Shown: in pieces, positions 18,179 through 26,462 of the stretch
Position numbering within the stretch: position 1 is the stretch's first letter
How the letters are laid out: each line of letters begins with the position of its first letter
From: Mycolicibacter sinensis
GTDB lineage: Bacteria; Actinomycetota; Actinomycetes; Mycobacteriales; Mycobacteriaceae
Length of the DNA: 64,000 nt
Assembly: GCF_001667945.1 (NCBI RefSeq)
Contig: NZ_LZJK01000076.1
Span: 22,235-86,234, forward strand
Reading direction: 5' to 3'
Translations under genes and position numbers: made by a program
The notes under the pieces: model-generated
Databases searched by the model: none
Told to the model about the DNA's origin: nothing
The model's input: the letters and a program-made list of their open reading frames with translations, nothing else

Positions 18179-19848
18179 GGCTGGAATCCCTTCTGCAGAA
18201 TGCGCTTTCCGGCAAGCCGCTCGGCGAGCCGGGAGGCCAGCGCCATGATGGTCAGTGCCGGGTTGGCCGACCCCTGGGTCGGGCACACCGAGCCGTCGGA
18301 GAGGAACAGGTTGGGCACCCCCCACACCCGGTGGTCGGAGTCGACGACGGAGTTCTCCGGTGCGGTGCCCATCCGGGCGCCGCCGATCAGGTGGGCATAG
18401 CGCTGGATGGTCAGCACATCTTGTGCGCCGGCGGCGTGCAGGATGTCGGTGATCACCTTGGTGGAGTACTCCATGTTCGCCTTGTCGTTGTCGCAGCGGC
18501 TGTAATCCATTCGGGCCACCGGGATCCCGTACACGTCGGTCTCGTCGGCCAGGGTGACCCTGTTGTCCGGCAGCGGGAGCAATTCGTTGAGCACGCCGAT
18601 CGTGCTCCAGTGGTTGTAGTCGCGCATGTATTCGCGCAACGCCCGCCCCCAGTGGCCGTCGGCCAGCACGTGCTCAGACCAGCCGATCGGCAACGGCGAC
18701 ACGGTCTGGATGGAGAATCCGCGGGCGAATCCACGGGCGGTGTCGGTTTCGTAGAACTGCTCGCTGCTCACCTGCGGCGGCGGCGCCTTGTACATCCGCA
18801 GCTCCTCCGGCCATCGGCCCGCGGTCTGGGCAGCGCCTTGGACCATGACGTAACGGCCGACCTGGTCGTCATTGTTTCCCAGCCCGTGCGGAAACCGGGG
18901 ACTGGCCGAATTCAGCAGCAGCCGTGGGGTCTCGATGGAGTATCCCGCGACGGCGACGACCTTGGCGCGCTGCAGGTGCTCCCTGCCGTGGTTGTCGTAA
19001 TAGACGACGCCACGCGCCGCCCCGGCGTCATCGAGTTCGATGCGGGCGGCCATGGAATCCGCCCGTATTTCCACACCGTGCGCCAGTGCGTCGGGAAGAT
19101 GGGTGACGTACGGGCTGGCCTTGGCGTTGACCTTGCAGCCCTGCAGGCAGTAGCCGCGGTAGATGCAGTGCGGACGGTTTCCGAAAGTGCCGTTGACGAT
19201 TCCGACCGGGCCCACCCGCATCTCGATCCCGAGCGTACAGGCGCCCTTCCACAGCTTGGAGGCGGCACCGGAGATCGGGTGCGGCGACGCGGGATAGCGG
19301 TGCGGATAGCCCCACGGCCAGTTCTGACCCGCCACCGGCAGTTCGGCCTCCAGCACCTCGTAGTGGCGGCGAATGTCCTCGTAGCAGATCGGCCAGTCCA
19401 CCCCGACCCCATCGAGGCTGCGCGTGCGCAGATCGCTGGGGTGGAACCGCGGGCAGTAGCCGGCATAGTGCACCATCGAGCCGCCGACTCCCCGGCCGGA
19501 GTTGTTCTTGCCCAACTCGATCGGGTCGTCACCGCCGATGATGCGCTTCTGCGTCCAGTACAGCGGGTGCGATCCGGCTTCGTCGGAGACCCAGTCGCTG
19601 TCGGGGTGCCAGAAGGGACCCGCCTCGATGATCACGATGCGCCAGCCGGCCCGCGCCAGACGTTGCGCCAGCACCGATCCCCCGGCGCCCGCGCCGACGA
19701 CCACGAGGTCGACTTCGTCATCGGTGGCATACCGGCGCATCGTCTTCTCGCCGGGCAGCTCCCGCGACTGCACATCCAGAAGGAACCGTGAGTCATTGGC
19801 GGGTGGGCCCAGCGATCCCTTGAGCAGGCCGCGCCAGAAATCGCCCAC
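18175..19848 (-). CDS. GMC-family FAD-dependent oxidoreductase
   Basis: A 557-residue flavoprotein. The FAD-binding motif VVVGAGAGGSVLAQRLARAGW is near residue 50 and GRGVGGSMVHYAGYCPRF near 125. The C-terminal GMC region reads GTAPENSVVD and GSVCPTQGSANPALTIMALA. Members oxidise alcohols or sugars. The preceding gene encodes a gluconate-2-dehydrogenase subunit-3-like protein, so the pair probably forms a two-subunit membrane-associated dehydrogenase; substrate not predictable. Start GTG 19848 shares a base with the upstream stop. Confidence 0.9.
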   Translation of the reverse strand: MGDFWRGLLKGSLGPPANDSRFLLDVQSRELPGEKTMRRYATDDEVDLVVVGAGAGGSVLAQRLARAGWRIVIIEAGPFWHPDSDWVSDEAGSHPLYWTQKRIIGGDDPIELGKNNSGRGVGGSMVHYAGYCPRFHPSDLRTRSLDGVGVDWPICYEDIRRHYEVLEAELPVAGQNWPWGYPHRYPASPHPISGAASKLWKGACTLGIEMRVGPVGIVNGTFGNRPHCIYRGYCLQGCKVNAKASPYVTHLPDALAHGVEIRADSMAARIELDDAGAARGVVYYDNHGREHLQRAKVVAVAGYSIETPRLLLNSASPRFPHGLGNNDDQVGRYVMVQGAAQTAGRWPEELRMYKAPPPQVSSEQFYETDTARGFARGFSIQTVSPLPIGWSEHVLADGHWGRALREYMRDYNHWSTIGVLNELLPLPDNRVTLADETDVYGIPVARMDYSRCDNDKANMEYSTKVITDILHAAGAQDVLTIQRYAHLIGGARMGTAPENSVVDSDHRVWGVPNLFLSDGSVCPTQGSANPALTIMALASRLAERLAGKRILQKGFQP

Positions 19849-20594
19849 TACAGGCCCTCGTCTCGCACCAGCTCCACCGGGTCCTCACCGGTGGCGCCGC
19901 GCGTCTCGAAAGGTTCGCGGACCGCCGCCGGTCCGCTCGGCCCGCCCAGTCGCATGAAGCCGCGCGGGTACGCCGGCCCGCCGAACCCGATCTCATTCCA
20001 CGCCCAGGGGTGTGAATAGAACGCCGACAAGGTCATCCGCATACACACCGACCAAGCCCGGCTCACGTTCAACTGCGACCAACTGCCGCCCTGCAGCCAG
20101 CCCCGCGAGAAGGCATCGACCAGCGCCAGTTGGGTGGCCACCTCGGCGGCGGCGAACGAGGGCCTGCCGTACCGGTCCCGGGCGGACTCGTCCAAGCCTT
20201 TGAGCGTCAGGCGCCAGGTGTCCCGGTCATCCGGCATGTCGGCGTACTGGTAGCCGTCGAGCTGGCCGTCGGCCAGTTTGGCGTCGACGAATTCGGCCAC
20301 CGGCACCCGCGGCTCGTGGTCTTGGGCCAGCACGATGTCGCAGAATGCCCGCAGGGTGGGCTCCTCAGCGGCGGAGAAGAAGCGCAGCGGCCCCGGCGGC
20401 TCCAGCCGGGCCAGCACCACCTTCTGCGTGGCCTCGTCCCAGCTGTCTTGGGTTTGCAGTACGTCGAAATCCGGGTAGCGCCCGATCATCTGCGGTGTGG
20501 TGCCGCGGCGTTGTCGCGGCAGCCAGGACGGGTGTGGGGGTTGGCGGTCGGCCCGCAGGTTCGGCAGGTGGTCCGGAAGCGAGGTGTCGGCCAT
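19848..20594 (-). CDS. Gluconate 2-dehydrogenase subunit 3 family protein
   Basis: A 248-residue protein whose central part (FFSAAEEPTLRAFCDIVLAQD, VAEFVDAKLADGQLDGYQYADMP, AFYSHPWAWNEIGFGGPAYPRGF) has the pattern of the small subunit that escorts GMC dehydrogenases. Unlike many members it has no visible Tat signal. ATG 20594 is preferred over GTG 20600 because GAGGTG sits just upstream of it. It lies 7 nt after the previous gene. Confidence 0.82.
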   Translation of the reverse strand: MADTSLPDHLPNLRADRQPPHPSWLPRQRRGTTPQMIGRYPDFDVLQTQDSWDEATQKVVLARLEPPGPLRFFSAAEEPTLRAFCDIVLAQDHEPRVPVAEFVDAKLADGQLDGYQYADMPDDRDTWRLTLKGLDESARDRYGRPSFAAAEVATQLALVDAFSRGWLQGGSWSQLNVSRAWSVCMRMTLSAFYSHPWAWNEIGFGGPAYPRGFMRLGGPSGPAAVREPFETRGATGEDPVELVRDEGL

Positions 20595-20601
20595 GGGCAC
20601 C

Positions 20602-21099
20602 TCAGCGTTCGCGGCGCAGCACCGCGGCCAACAGGCCCATCCCGCCGACCATCGCCATCAGGCCAGGCGCGGCGATCGGCGGACCCATCGGAACGTTGTA
20701 GGACGCCATCTTCCAGCCTCCGGGCTTGCGCGCCACCCCGCGAGCGTGCAGGTACTCACCCAGCAGTCCGTTGGCGGCGTAGACCGCGGCGGTCAACGGC
20801 AGCCAGCGTTTGGCCCAGCGGCGGGAGAACACCCCGCCGATTCCGGCGGCCACCACCGGCGGCGTCACCAGCACCGGGCTCCACATCCACTTGTTGCCGA
20901 AGCCGGCTTTGTAATGCTCGAGATAGATCTCGGCGGTTGTCACCACCGCGGCGAACGCGGTCATCGCCGACAACGACCTCTCGAAGCGGCCGTGTGCCAC
21001 GTTGCGCAGCATGTGATCGACGAGGTCTCCGGCTTCGCCGATCCACTCCGCGTGACTACCCGTCCGCAAACCGGATTCGCCGGTACCCAGCAGCATCAT
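20602..21099 (-). CDS. Conserved membrane protein of the GMC operon
   Basis: A 165-residue protein with an N-terminal amphipathic region (SHAEWIGEAGDLVDHMLRNVAHGRFERS) and about four hydrophobic stretches (SAMTAFAAVVTTAEIYLEHY, VLVTPPVVAAGIGGVF, LPLTAAVYAANGLLGEYLH, AAPGLMAMVGGMGLLAAVL). No family function known to me. It may anchor or escort the dehydrogenase encoded downstream. ATG 21099 follows GGAACGGAG; a SigF-type promoter is 43 nt upstream. Confidence 0.75.
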   Translation of the reverse strand: MMLLGTGESGLRTGSHAEWIGEAGDLVDHMLRNVAHGRFERSLSAMTAFAAVVTTAEIYLEHYKAGFGNKWMWSPVLVTPPVVAAGIGGVFSRRWAKRWLPLTAAVYAANGLLGEYLHARGVARKPGGWKMASYNVPMGPPIAAPGLMAMVGGMGLLAAVLRRER

Positions 21100-21142
21100 C
21101 TGCGCTCCGTTCCTGTGAAAGGTTTCGCCGATTCGGCCGCAG

Positions 21143-21167
21143 TACCCCGCTGCTGGCGGCGCCAAAC
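21143..21167 (-). promoter_or_regulatory. SigF-type promoter of the GMC oxidoreductase operon
   Basis: Minus-strand GTTT (21167-21164) and GGGTA (21147-21143), spacer 16 nt. It would drive four genes down to 17180. Confidence 0.72.
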
Positions 21168-21184
21168 ATCCCATGCGGGTGCCA

Positions 21185-21210
21185 GGTTTCAACCGCGGCA
21201 GAAGCGGGAA
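21185..21210 (+). promoter_or_regulatory. SigF-type promoter of the small membrane protein pair
   Basis: GGTTT (21185-21189) and GGGAA (21206-21210), spacer 16 nt. Full -35 match and one mismatch in the -10. Start codon 31 nt downstream with GGAGGA. Divergent from the GMC operon promoter. Confidence 0.62.
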
Positions 21211-21241
21211 TTGAACGGTGTATTAGGTGAATGGAGGACGG

Positions 21242-21475
21242 ATGCGGATCGGTGGGTTAGCCGGTGCGATTGTGCTGATATGGCTGCTTATCGGCGTCTT
21301 CGCCGCATGGCAGCGCGATTATTTCCATGGGGGTCAAACCAGTTGTGCGACTGCCGGAACCATCGCTGTCACTACCCTGGCGGGCCCCTTGAACTATGCC
21401 GGTTACAACCCGGTCGTGACGGATTGTCATTTGCCGCAACCCTCTTCCCTGGGTGTGGTCGGCCAAGTTGTCTGA
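21242..21475 (+). CDS. Small membrane-anchored protein of unknown function
   Basis: A 77-residue protein starting MRIGGLAGAIVLIWLLIGVFAAWQRDYF, one N-terminal transmembrane helix with a two-Cys exported tail (SCATAG ... TDCHLP) that could form a disulfide. The tail repeats the theme TTLAGPLNYAGYNPVV. I do not recognise a functional family. ATG 21242 follows a strong GGAGGA. It forms an apparent unit with the DUF6131 gene 15 nt downstream. Confidence 0.75.
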   Translation: MRIGGLAGAIVLIWLLIGVFAAWQRDYFHGGQTSCATAGTIAVTTLAGPLNYAGYNPVVTDCHLPQPSSLGVVGQVV

Positions 21476-21490
21476 AAGAAGGGATTGGTG

Positions 21491-21646
21491 ATGATTGCGC
21501 TCGGAGTGATCCTCCTTATTCTGGCGCTCGTTTTCAAGATCAACGTGTTGTGGACGATCGGAATCATTCTCCTGGTTGTCGGCGCCATACTGTGGATTCT
21601 GGGTGCGGTCGGCCGTCCGGTCGCCGGCCGTCGGTACTGGTATTGA
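21491..21646 (+). CDS. DUF6131-family small membrane protein, copy 1
   Basis: A 51-residue protein, almost entirely two hydrophobic helices (MIALGVILLILALVF and LWTIGIILLVVGAILWILG) with the conserved end GRPVAGRRYWY. A Shine-Dalgarno GAAGGG precedes ATG 21491. A paralogue of the same length and identical last eleven residues lies at 63026-63181. No function known. Confidence 0.85.
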   Translation: MIALGVILLILALVFKINVLWTIGIILLVVGAILWILGAVGRPVAGRRYWY

Positions 21647-21760
21647 CCGGTACCGACCCGGTTGAGCCACGGCCGTTTCGCCCTCCTCGCGTTGTCCGGG
21701 CAGCGTTAGACTGGTGAGGTTCTGCGCGCCCGCTCACGTTGGATGACAGGGGCACTTGCG

Positions 21761-22717
21761 ATGACTGTCGCTGCCGAAGATGATCCCGGCTCCTTCAGGC
21801 ATATCGCGCTGTTCTACCGGTCACCGCGCGAATACCTCGATTATCTGGTGCCGTTCATCCTCGACGGTGTTGCCGCCGGACTCCCCGTTCTTGTGGGCGT
21901 GCCGGAACCCAAGCTCTCGCTGCTGCGCGGTGCCCTGCCCGCGGGAGCCGCCGAGGCCGTGACGCTGGTGGACATGAGCCAGGTGGGGCGTAACCCCGGG
22001 CACATCCTGGGCGGGGTGTTGGGGACGTTTGCCGCCCGTCATCGGTCGGGGCCGATGCGGATGGTCGGCGAGCCGATCTGGAATGGTCGCTCCGCGCTGG
22101 AGTATCCGGCTTGCGTGCAGCACGAGGCGCTGATCAACCGGGCGTTCACCGGGCGTGACATCACCTTGTTCTGCCCTTACGACGCAACGCATCTGGACTC
22201 CGACATTCTCGTCGACGCCGAGATCACCCACCCGCGCCTGGACGGTGCCGGGCGTCCGGAGCGAACGAGCGCGGGCTTCGCCCCCGAGGCGGCCTGGGTA
22301 CGCTACAACGAACCGCTGCCCAGCAGCCCGACGGCGGCCAGCTACACCGTGAATCGGCTCAGAGATCTGTCCGGCGCCCGGGCGTTCTCCGCCAAATACG
22401 CCCGCTGGTTCGGCTTCTCCACCGCCGACATCGCCGATCTGCAATTGATCGTCAACGAGCTGGCATCCAACAGCCTGCAGCACGGGCGCGGACCATGCAC
22501 GGTGGCGCTCTGGGAGACCGACGGCCAATTGATCTGCCAGGTGCGCGACTCCGGACACCTGGCGGATCCGATGGCCGGCCGGCGGCCGGTCACGCATCAA
22601 GACCATCAGGGGTTCGGGCTGTTCGTGGTCAACGCGACCGCGGACCTGGTACGCATCCACACCGCGTCAAGCGGCACCACCGTGCAAGCGCACCTGCGGA
22701 TGAGGGAGGCGGCGTGA
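21761..22717 (+). CDS. RsbA-type anti-sigma regulator: MEDS sensor + ATPase
   Basis: A 318-residue protein. Residues about 1-180 form a MEDS sensory domain (GSFRHIALFYRSPREYLDYLVPFI, ALINRAF). The C-terminal about 130 residues are a GHKL/RsbW-type kinase domain with N-box IVNELASNSLQHG and G2-like QGFGLFVVNATAD. Such proteins act as serine kinases/anti-sigma factors in partner switching. ATG 21761 (AGGGG 8 nt upstream) is preferred over ATG 21743. Its stop overlaps the next start, so it is coupled to the MEDS-STAS protein, a natural antagonist pair. Confidence 0.85.
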   Translation: MTVAAEDDPGSFRHIALFYRSPREYLDYLVPFILDGVAAGLPVLVGVPEPKLSLLRGALPAGAAEAVTLVDMSQVGRNPGHILGGVLGTFAARHRSGPMRMVGEPIWNGRSALEYPACVQHEALINRAFTGRDITLFCPYDATHLDSDILVDAEITHPRLDGAGRPERTSAGFAPEAAWVRYNEPLPSSPTAASYTVNRLRDLSGARAFSAKYARWFGFSTADIADLQLIVNELASNSLQHGRGPCTVALWETDGQLICQVRDSGHLADPMAGRRPVTHQDHQGFGLFVVNATADLVRIHTASSGTTVQAHLRMREAA

Positions 22718-23544
22718 TGGGAACCGCCCGGGCCGACCCGTCGGGCGAATTCGGACACATCGGCTGGCAATACCGCGACCGCGACGAGTTCCTCTGCCGC
22801 GCCGCCGAATACATCGCGATCGGCTTGAATCTGGACCAGCGCGTGGTCTACGTCGGCGACGACGAACCCGCGCGGCTCCGGGCCAGCCTGGCTGCTGCCG
22901 GCCTCGGCGCTGCCGCCGACGAGGTGGAGCTCAAGACCCTGCCGGAGCACTTCGGGTTCCGCGGCGACGTGGTCGATGCCGAGTCCATGGCCGAACGCTA
23001 TGCGGCCGCCGCGATCGCAGCGGTCGCAGACGGTTACAGCGGTCTGCGGGTCGTCATCGACGTGACGCCGGTGGTTCGGACGCCGGCCCAGCGCGACGCC
23101 CAGTCGGCCCTGGAGTTCCTCGGGGACCGGCGGATCTCCACGCTGCCCGTCGCGGCGTTGTGCGGCTACGACATCTCGGAACTCGGCGACGCCGTTGCCG
23201 GGTTGTTGTGCCTGCACCCGGGGGCCGGGCCGACTTCGGTTCCGTTCCAGCTCTACACCCAACCCGCCCGGCGCAATGCCATCGCACTCGCCGGCAACCT
23301 CGACGCCGCCAGCGAGGCTCTGTTCGCCACCACCTTGCAGCGAATCCTGCCGCTGCTGTCGCCCGGAACACTCGACATCGACGCGCGGGAGCTGGAATTC
23401 ATCGGCCACCGACAGCTCGTCCTGCTCGACCGGTGCTGTGCCGCCCATGACCGGGTGGCCGTGCTGCGCAGCAATCGCCCGACCGTGCAACGGCTGTTCG
23501 ACATCATCGGCTTCGACAACGTCCGGATCGACACGGCGGTGTGA
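22717..23544 (+). CDS. MEDS sensor + STAS-like regulator
   Basis: A 275-residue protein: MEDS domain (FGHIGWQYRDRDEFLCRAAEYIAIGL ... RYAAAAIAAVADGYSGLRVVIDVTPVV) followed by a STAS-like domain (RRNAIALAGNLDAAS ... TLDIDARELEFIGHRQLVLLDR). The usual Ser-Ser/Gly of the phosphorylation loop is absent (FIGHRQL), so it may act without phosphorylation. Likely partner of the upstream kinase. ATG 22717 overlaps the preceding TGA by one base. Confidence 0.82.
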   Translation: MGTARADPSGEFGHIGWQYRDRDEFLCRAAEYIAIGLNLDQRVVYVGDDEPARLRASLAAAGLGAAADEVELKTLPEHFGFRGDVVDAESMAERYAAAAIAAVADGYSGLRVVIDVTPVVRTPAQRDAQSALEFLGDRRISTLPVAALCGYDISELGDAVAGLLCLHPGAGPTSVPFQLYTQPARRNAIALAGNLDAASEALFATTLQRILPLLSPGTLDIDARELEFIGHRQLVLLDRCCAAHDRVAVLRSNRPTVQRLFDIIGFDNVRIDTAV

Positions 23545-23587
23545 GGGTCTCCCGCGCGGCCACATCTGGGTGTACCCTCAAGGATCG

Positions 23588-24448
23588 ATGCCTGAGTTGG
23601 AGCCCAAGTACGCTGAACTGCAGTCGATCTACGACATCTCGAATGAGTTCTTCGAGCTGTTTCTCGGCCCGACGATGGGCTATACCTGCGGGTATTACCA
23701 GCATCCGGATACCACCCGAGACGAGGCACAGAACGCGAAGTTCGACCTGGCTTTGGGCAAGCTGGGGCTGCAGCCGGGCATGACACTGTTGGATATCGGC
23801 TGCGGCTGGGGCGGCGGAATGAGGCGCGCCCTGGAAGAATTCGATGTCAATGTCATCGGGCTGACGCTCAGTGAGCGGCAACGCGAATATGCCCTGGCCA
23901 AGCTGGCCGACCTCGCTACCCGCCGCACGGTGCAGGTGCGTCTACAGGGCTGGGAGGAATTCGACGAGCCGGTGGATCGCATCGTATCCATCGGCGCCTT
24001 CGAACACTTCGGCCACAAGCGCTACCCCGACTTCTTCGCCATGGCCCACCGCGTTCTGCCGACCGACGGAGTGATGCTGCTGCACACCATCACCGCAATC
24101 ACCCAGGACGACGCCCAGCGGCTAGGCCTTCCGCTGACCATGAGCATGGCCCGGTTCAACAAGTTCATCATGACCGAGATCTTCCCCGGCGGTCAGCTGC
24201 CGACGGTGTCTATGGTCGCCGACCGCGCGACGGAAGCCGGCTTCACCGTCGGCCGCATCCACGAGATCGGACCCAACTATGTGCGGACGCTGCAGGATTG
24301 GGCCGACGCCCTGGCCGCCCACAAGGACCAAGCGATCGCCGTGCAGTCACAAGAGGTCTATGACCGCTACGACAAGTACCTCAACGGCTGCGTCCAGCTG
24401 TTCCGCGACGGCTACACCAGCGTCCACCAGTTCACGCTGCAGAAGTGA
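23588..24448 (+). CDS. Cyclopropane/mycolic acid synthase family methyltransferase
   Basis: A 286-residue SAM-dependent enzyme of the CmaA/MmaA/PcaA/UmaA group, which cyclopropanates or methylates meromycolate chains. The start MPELEPKYAELQSIYDISNEFFELFLGPTM, SAM-binding LLDIGCGWGGGMRRALE (near residue 72), and RIVSIGAFEHFGHKRYPDFF are diagnostic. Length equals CmaA1. Which reaction it performs cannot be decided by eye. ATG 23588 lies 43 nt after the MEDS-STAS stop. Confidence 0.93.
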   Translation: MPELEPKYAELQSIYDISNEFFELFLGPTMGYTCGYYQHPDTTRDEAQNAKFDLALGKLGLQPGMTLLDIGCGWGGGMRRALEEFDVNVIGLTLSERQREYALAKLADLATRRTVQVRLQGWEEFDEPVDRIVSIGAFEHFGHKRYPDFFAMAHRVLPTDGVMLLHTITAITQDDAQRLGLPLTMSMARFNKFIMTEIFPGGQLPTVSMVADRATEAGFTVGRIHEIGPNYVRTLQDWADALAAHKDQAIAVQSQEVYDRYDKYLNGCVQLFRDGYTSVHQFTLQK

Positions 24449-24459
24449 CACCGCCGGGG

Positions 24460-24819
24460 TCAGTGATCCCGTCCGCGGTGCCGGCGCACCGGCCCGGCCC
24501 ACAGGTCTTTGCGGCGTTCCGCAGCGGCCGCCCGACCGTGGGTGACCCGGATCTTCACCGGCCCTTGGGTATTCGCGGCGGGGCGCCTTGAACCTGGCGG
24601 ATCGGCGCCGGCGTTCCGGCGGCCGCCGTGCCGCAACGCGTCATATGCCCGCAGCAGCTGCTGCAGCTGCGCCTCGGCATCGCCGGGCGGCCGAGAACGC
24701 GCATAGCCGGTGTCGGGGTGCAGGGCGCGCAACTTGGTGCGGAAGGCGTGGCTGATCTGAGCTGGAGTGGCCGAAGGCGTCACTCCCAGTACGGCATAGG
24801 GATCAAGGCTTTCGCTCAT
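24460..24819 (-). CDS. J-domain (DnaJ-like) protein
   Basis: A 119-residue protein with an N-terminal J domain: DPYAVLGVTPSATPAQISHAFRTKLRALHPDTG contains the HPD tripeptide that stimulates DnaK ATPase. The C-terminal 55 residues are basic and low-complexity. ATG 24819 begins MSESLDPYAVLG, a natural J-domain start. It lies downstream of hsp18 on the same strand but behind a strong hairpin, so separate transcription is likely. Confidence 0.85.
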   Translation of the reverse strand: MSESLDPYAVLGVTPSATPAQISHAFRTKLRALHPDTGYARSRPPGDAEAQLQQLLRAYDALRHGGRRNAGADPPGSRRPAANTQGPVKIRVTHGRAAAAERRKDLWAGPVRRHRGRDH

Positions 24820-24872
24820 CGCGCCACCAAGCTCACTGAGGCAACCGAGGAAGAACTCTCCTGGTGTAGGCC

Positions 24873-24918
24873 GGCGTGGCCCCGCTGTCGGGAGAGCAAC
24901 ACACAGCGGGGCCACGCC
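24873..24918. terminator. Long perfect hairpin between the 100-residue ORF and the J-domain gene
   Basis: A perfect 16-bp inverted repeat (24873-24888 and 24903-24918, arms beginning GGCGTGGCCCCG) with a 14-nt loop. On the minus strand it lies 29 nt after the stop of the gene at 24947 and 54 nt before the J-domain start. There is no T-run, as is common for mycobacterial terminators; a regulatory hairpin is the alternative. Confidence 0.6.
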
Positions 24919-24946
24919 GAACTCCGGTGTTCATCGTGTGGGGCCA

Positions 24947-25249
24947 TCACCTCCCCTGTGCAGGCGGACACATCCGGCGGGCGTCCGGAGGCGACCGCTG
25001 CGTCGGCCACACCTGCGTGTTACGCCGCCGGGTGGCCGACCGGTGCGCCCGGCGGGCCGGTGGTGGCGCGCCCGGCCGCGCGGGCCCGGCGCTACAAAGG
25101 GCGAGCTTCGGGGTTCGGAGCCGGGTGGCGGGCATCTCGGTGCGGACCGCGTAGCAGTGCTCCGGGGCGGTCAGCAGTTGCAGCCATTCGGCGCGCACGA
25201 TGCGCTCCGCCTCGTCGAGCACGTGGGCGGTTAACGTGTCGGTGGTCAT
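24947..25249 (-). CDS. Hypothetical protein downstream of hsp18
   Basis: A 100-residue frame starting MTTDTLTAHVLDEAERIVRAEWLQLLTAPEHCYAVRTEM with a very good Shine-Dalgarno (GGAGGTGA) before ATG 25249. The first 40 residues look like genuine protein (amphipathic helix). The rest is Arg/Pro/Ala-rich and ends near the hairpin, so it may be a degraded or newly extended tail. No family recognised. It lies 43 nt after hsp18. Confidence 0.55.
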   Translation of the reverse strand: MTTDTLTAHVLDEAERIVRAEWLQLLTAPEHCYAVRTEMPATRLRTPKLALCSAGPARPGAPPPARRAHRSATRRRNTQVWPTQRSPPDARRMCPPAQGR

Positions 25250-25292
25250 TCTGCTCACCTCCTTCACACGGCCGCCACCCGGCCCCTCGCAA

Positions 25293-25712
25293 TCAGGCGT
25301 TGATGGCCCGCTCGCCGTGTCCACTGGCGACTTTGATCCGGCGCGGCTTCGCCTTCTCCGCAACCGGAATGGTCAGCCGAAGCACCCCGTCCTGGTAGCT
25401 GGCCTCGATCTGCTCGGCGTCGAGGTTGTCGCCCAGGAACAGCTGACGGCTGAAGACGCCGCGCGGCCGCTCCGCCGACACCATCTCCCGGTTCTGATCA
25501 AGGCCGGGCCGTTCGGCGTGCACGGTCAGCACGTTGCGTTCGACGTCGAGATCCAAGGAGTCTTCCGCCACTCCGGGCAAGTCGAACTCGACGATGAACT
25601 GGTCTCCGTCGCGCCAGGCGTCCATGGGCATGACCGCCGGCCGGGCCGCGGTGCCCAGTACCTGCTGGGTCCAACGGTCGAGATCACGGAACGGGTCGGT
25701 ACGCATCAACAT
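25293..25712 (-). CDS. hsp18: Hsp20/alpha-crystallin chaperone, 18-kDa antigen type
   Basis: A 139-residue small heat-shock protein nearly matching the mycobacterial 18-kDa antigen: [14 protein letters not shown] at the start, [24 protein letters not shown], and the alpha-crystallin core ending in [19 protein letters not shown]. It holds unfolded proteins in the cytoplasm. ATG 25712 reproduces the classic N terminus; ATG 25715 is one codon earlier, and both follow GAGGAGG. A strong -35/-10 promoter is upstream and a MerR-type regulator diverges from it. Confidence 0.93.
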   Translation of the reverse strand: MLMRTDPFRDLDRWTQQVLGTAARPAVMPMDAWRDGDQFIVEFDLPGVAEDSLDLDVERNVLTVHAERPGLDQNREMVSAERPRGVFSRQLFLGDNLDAEQIEASYQDGVLRLTIPVAEKAKPRRIKVASGHGERAINA

Positions 25713-25767
25713 CATCTCCACCTCCTCGAACGTTGGCAGATTATCTGTGTCTGCCGACATAGATTTT

Positions 25768-25796
25768 TATATAGCACGGGTGGTAGGTTCGTGCAA
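25768..25796 (-). promoter_or_regulatory. Housekeeping-type promoter of hsp18 with inverted repeat
   Basis: Minus-strand TTGCAC (25796-25791) and TATATA (25773-25768) with a 17-nt spacer, the best sigma-70-type promoter in the window. An inverted repeat GCACG/CGTGC (25774-25794 region) fills the spacer and overlaps the -35, a plausible operator for the divergent MerR regulator. Confidence 0.7.
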
Positions 25797-25840
25797 GAGG
25801 ATTTTCTCGCGAGTGGAAGCGACGTATGTTGGTCGAAGAC

Positions 25841-26239
25841 ATGAGTGCCCGATCCGGGCTTGGGGTATACAGCATTTCCGTGGCTGCAGAGTTGTCCGGT
25901 ATCGGTCCGCAGACGCTGCGACTCTACGAGCGACGCGGGCTGCTCACCCCGGCGCGCACCGCGGGCGGGACGCGCCGTTACAGCGATGACGACTTGTCGC
26001 GGCTGCAGCGCATCCTGGAGCTGGTCGGTGACGGGGTCAACGTGGCCGGTATCGGGGAGATCCTCAGCCTGGAAGCCCGCAACGCCCGCCTTGAGTCGGA
26101 GAACACCAGACTGGAGTCGGACAACAACCGGCTGAGGTTGGACAACACTCAACTGAAGTCGGACTATGCCCTGCTCGTCGCCGAGCGGGCAGAACGACGA
26201 GACCGGGACGCGCGAGCGCGGAAACGAAAGGGGTCATGA
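25841..26239 (+). CDS. MerR-family (HspR-like) regulator with C-terminal coiled coil
   Basis: A 132-residue regulator. The winged helix-turn-helix reads YSISVAAELSGIGPQTLRLYERRGLLTPARTAGGTRRYSDDDL, the HspR/MerR pattern. The C terminus is a coiled coil made of near-repeats of a seven-residue unit (ARLESEN-TRLESDN-NRLRLDN-TQLKSDY) and then a basic tail. HspR-type proteins repress chaperone genes, and hsp18 diverges from here. ATG 25841 gives the shortest natural N terminus; ATG 25826 is also possible. Confidence 0.85.
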   Translation: MSARSGLGVYSISVAAELSGIGPQTLRLYERRGLLTPARTAGGTRRYSDDDLSRLQRILELVGDGVNVAGIGEILSLEARNARLESENTRLESDNNRLRLDNTQLKSDYALLVAERAERRDRDARARKRKGS

Positions 26240-26451
26240 TGACGAACGCTGAGGGGCTGCCGCCGACCGACGACGTTCCGGAGGCCGATCTGGCCGAACA
26301 GCGGACCTCTGCCGACACCACCGACGAGGAGGCAGGGCTGAACCCCGCCCATCTGCCAAACGCCGACGAGGTCGACGCCAACCCCGCCGACCTGATCGAC
26401 CAAGCGATCAGCGTTCCGCTGTCCGACGACGACTACGACATAGAGCAGTAG
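26236..26451 (+). CDS. Small acidic protein, unknown function
   Basis: A 71-residue, strongly acidic protein rich in Asp, Glu, Ala and Pro (EADLAEQ, LNPAHLPNADEVDANPADLIDQA) ending SDDDYDIEQ. It has no Cys or membrane segment and may be unstructured. ATG 26236 overlaps the regulator's stop (ATGA), implying co-translation with the MerR protein. Confidence 0.7.
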   Translation: MMTNAEGLPPTDDVPEADLAEQRTSADTTDEEAGLNPAHLPNADEVDANPADLIDQAISVPLSDDDYDIEQ

Positions 26452-26462
26452 CGGCAGACCCG

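Noticed and set aside
26085..26170. Repeated GAGTCGGA... units as an operator array
   Set aside because: They encode the heptad near-repeats of the MerR protein's coiled coil.
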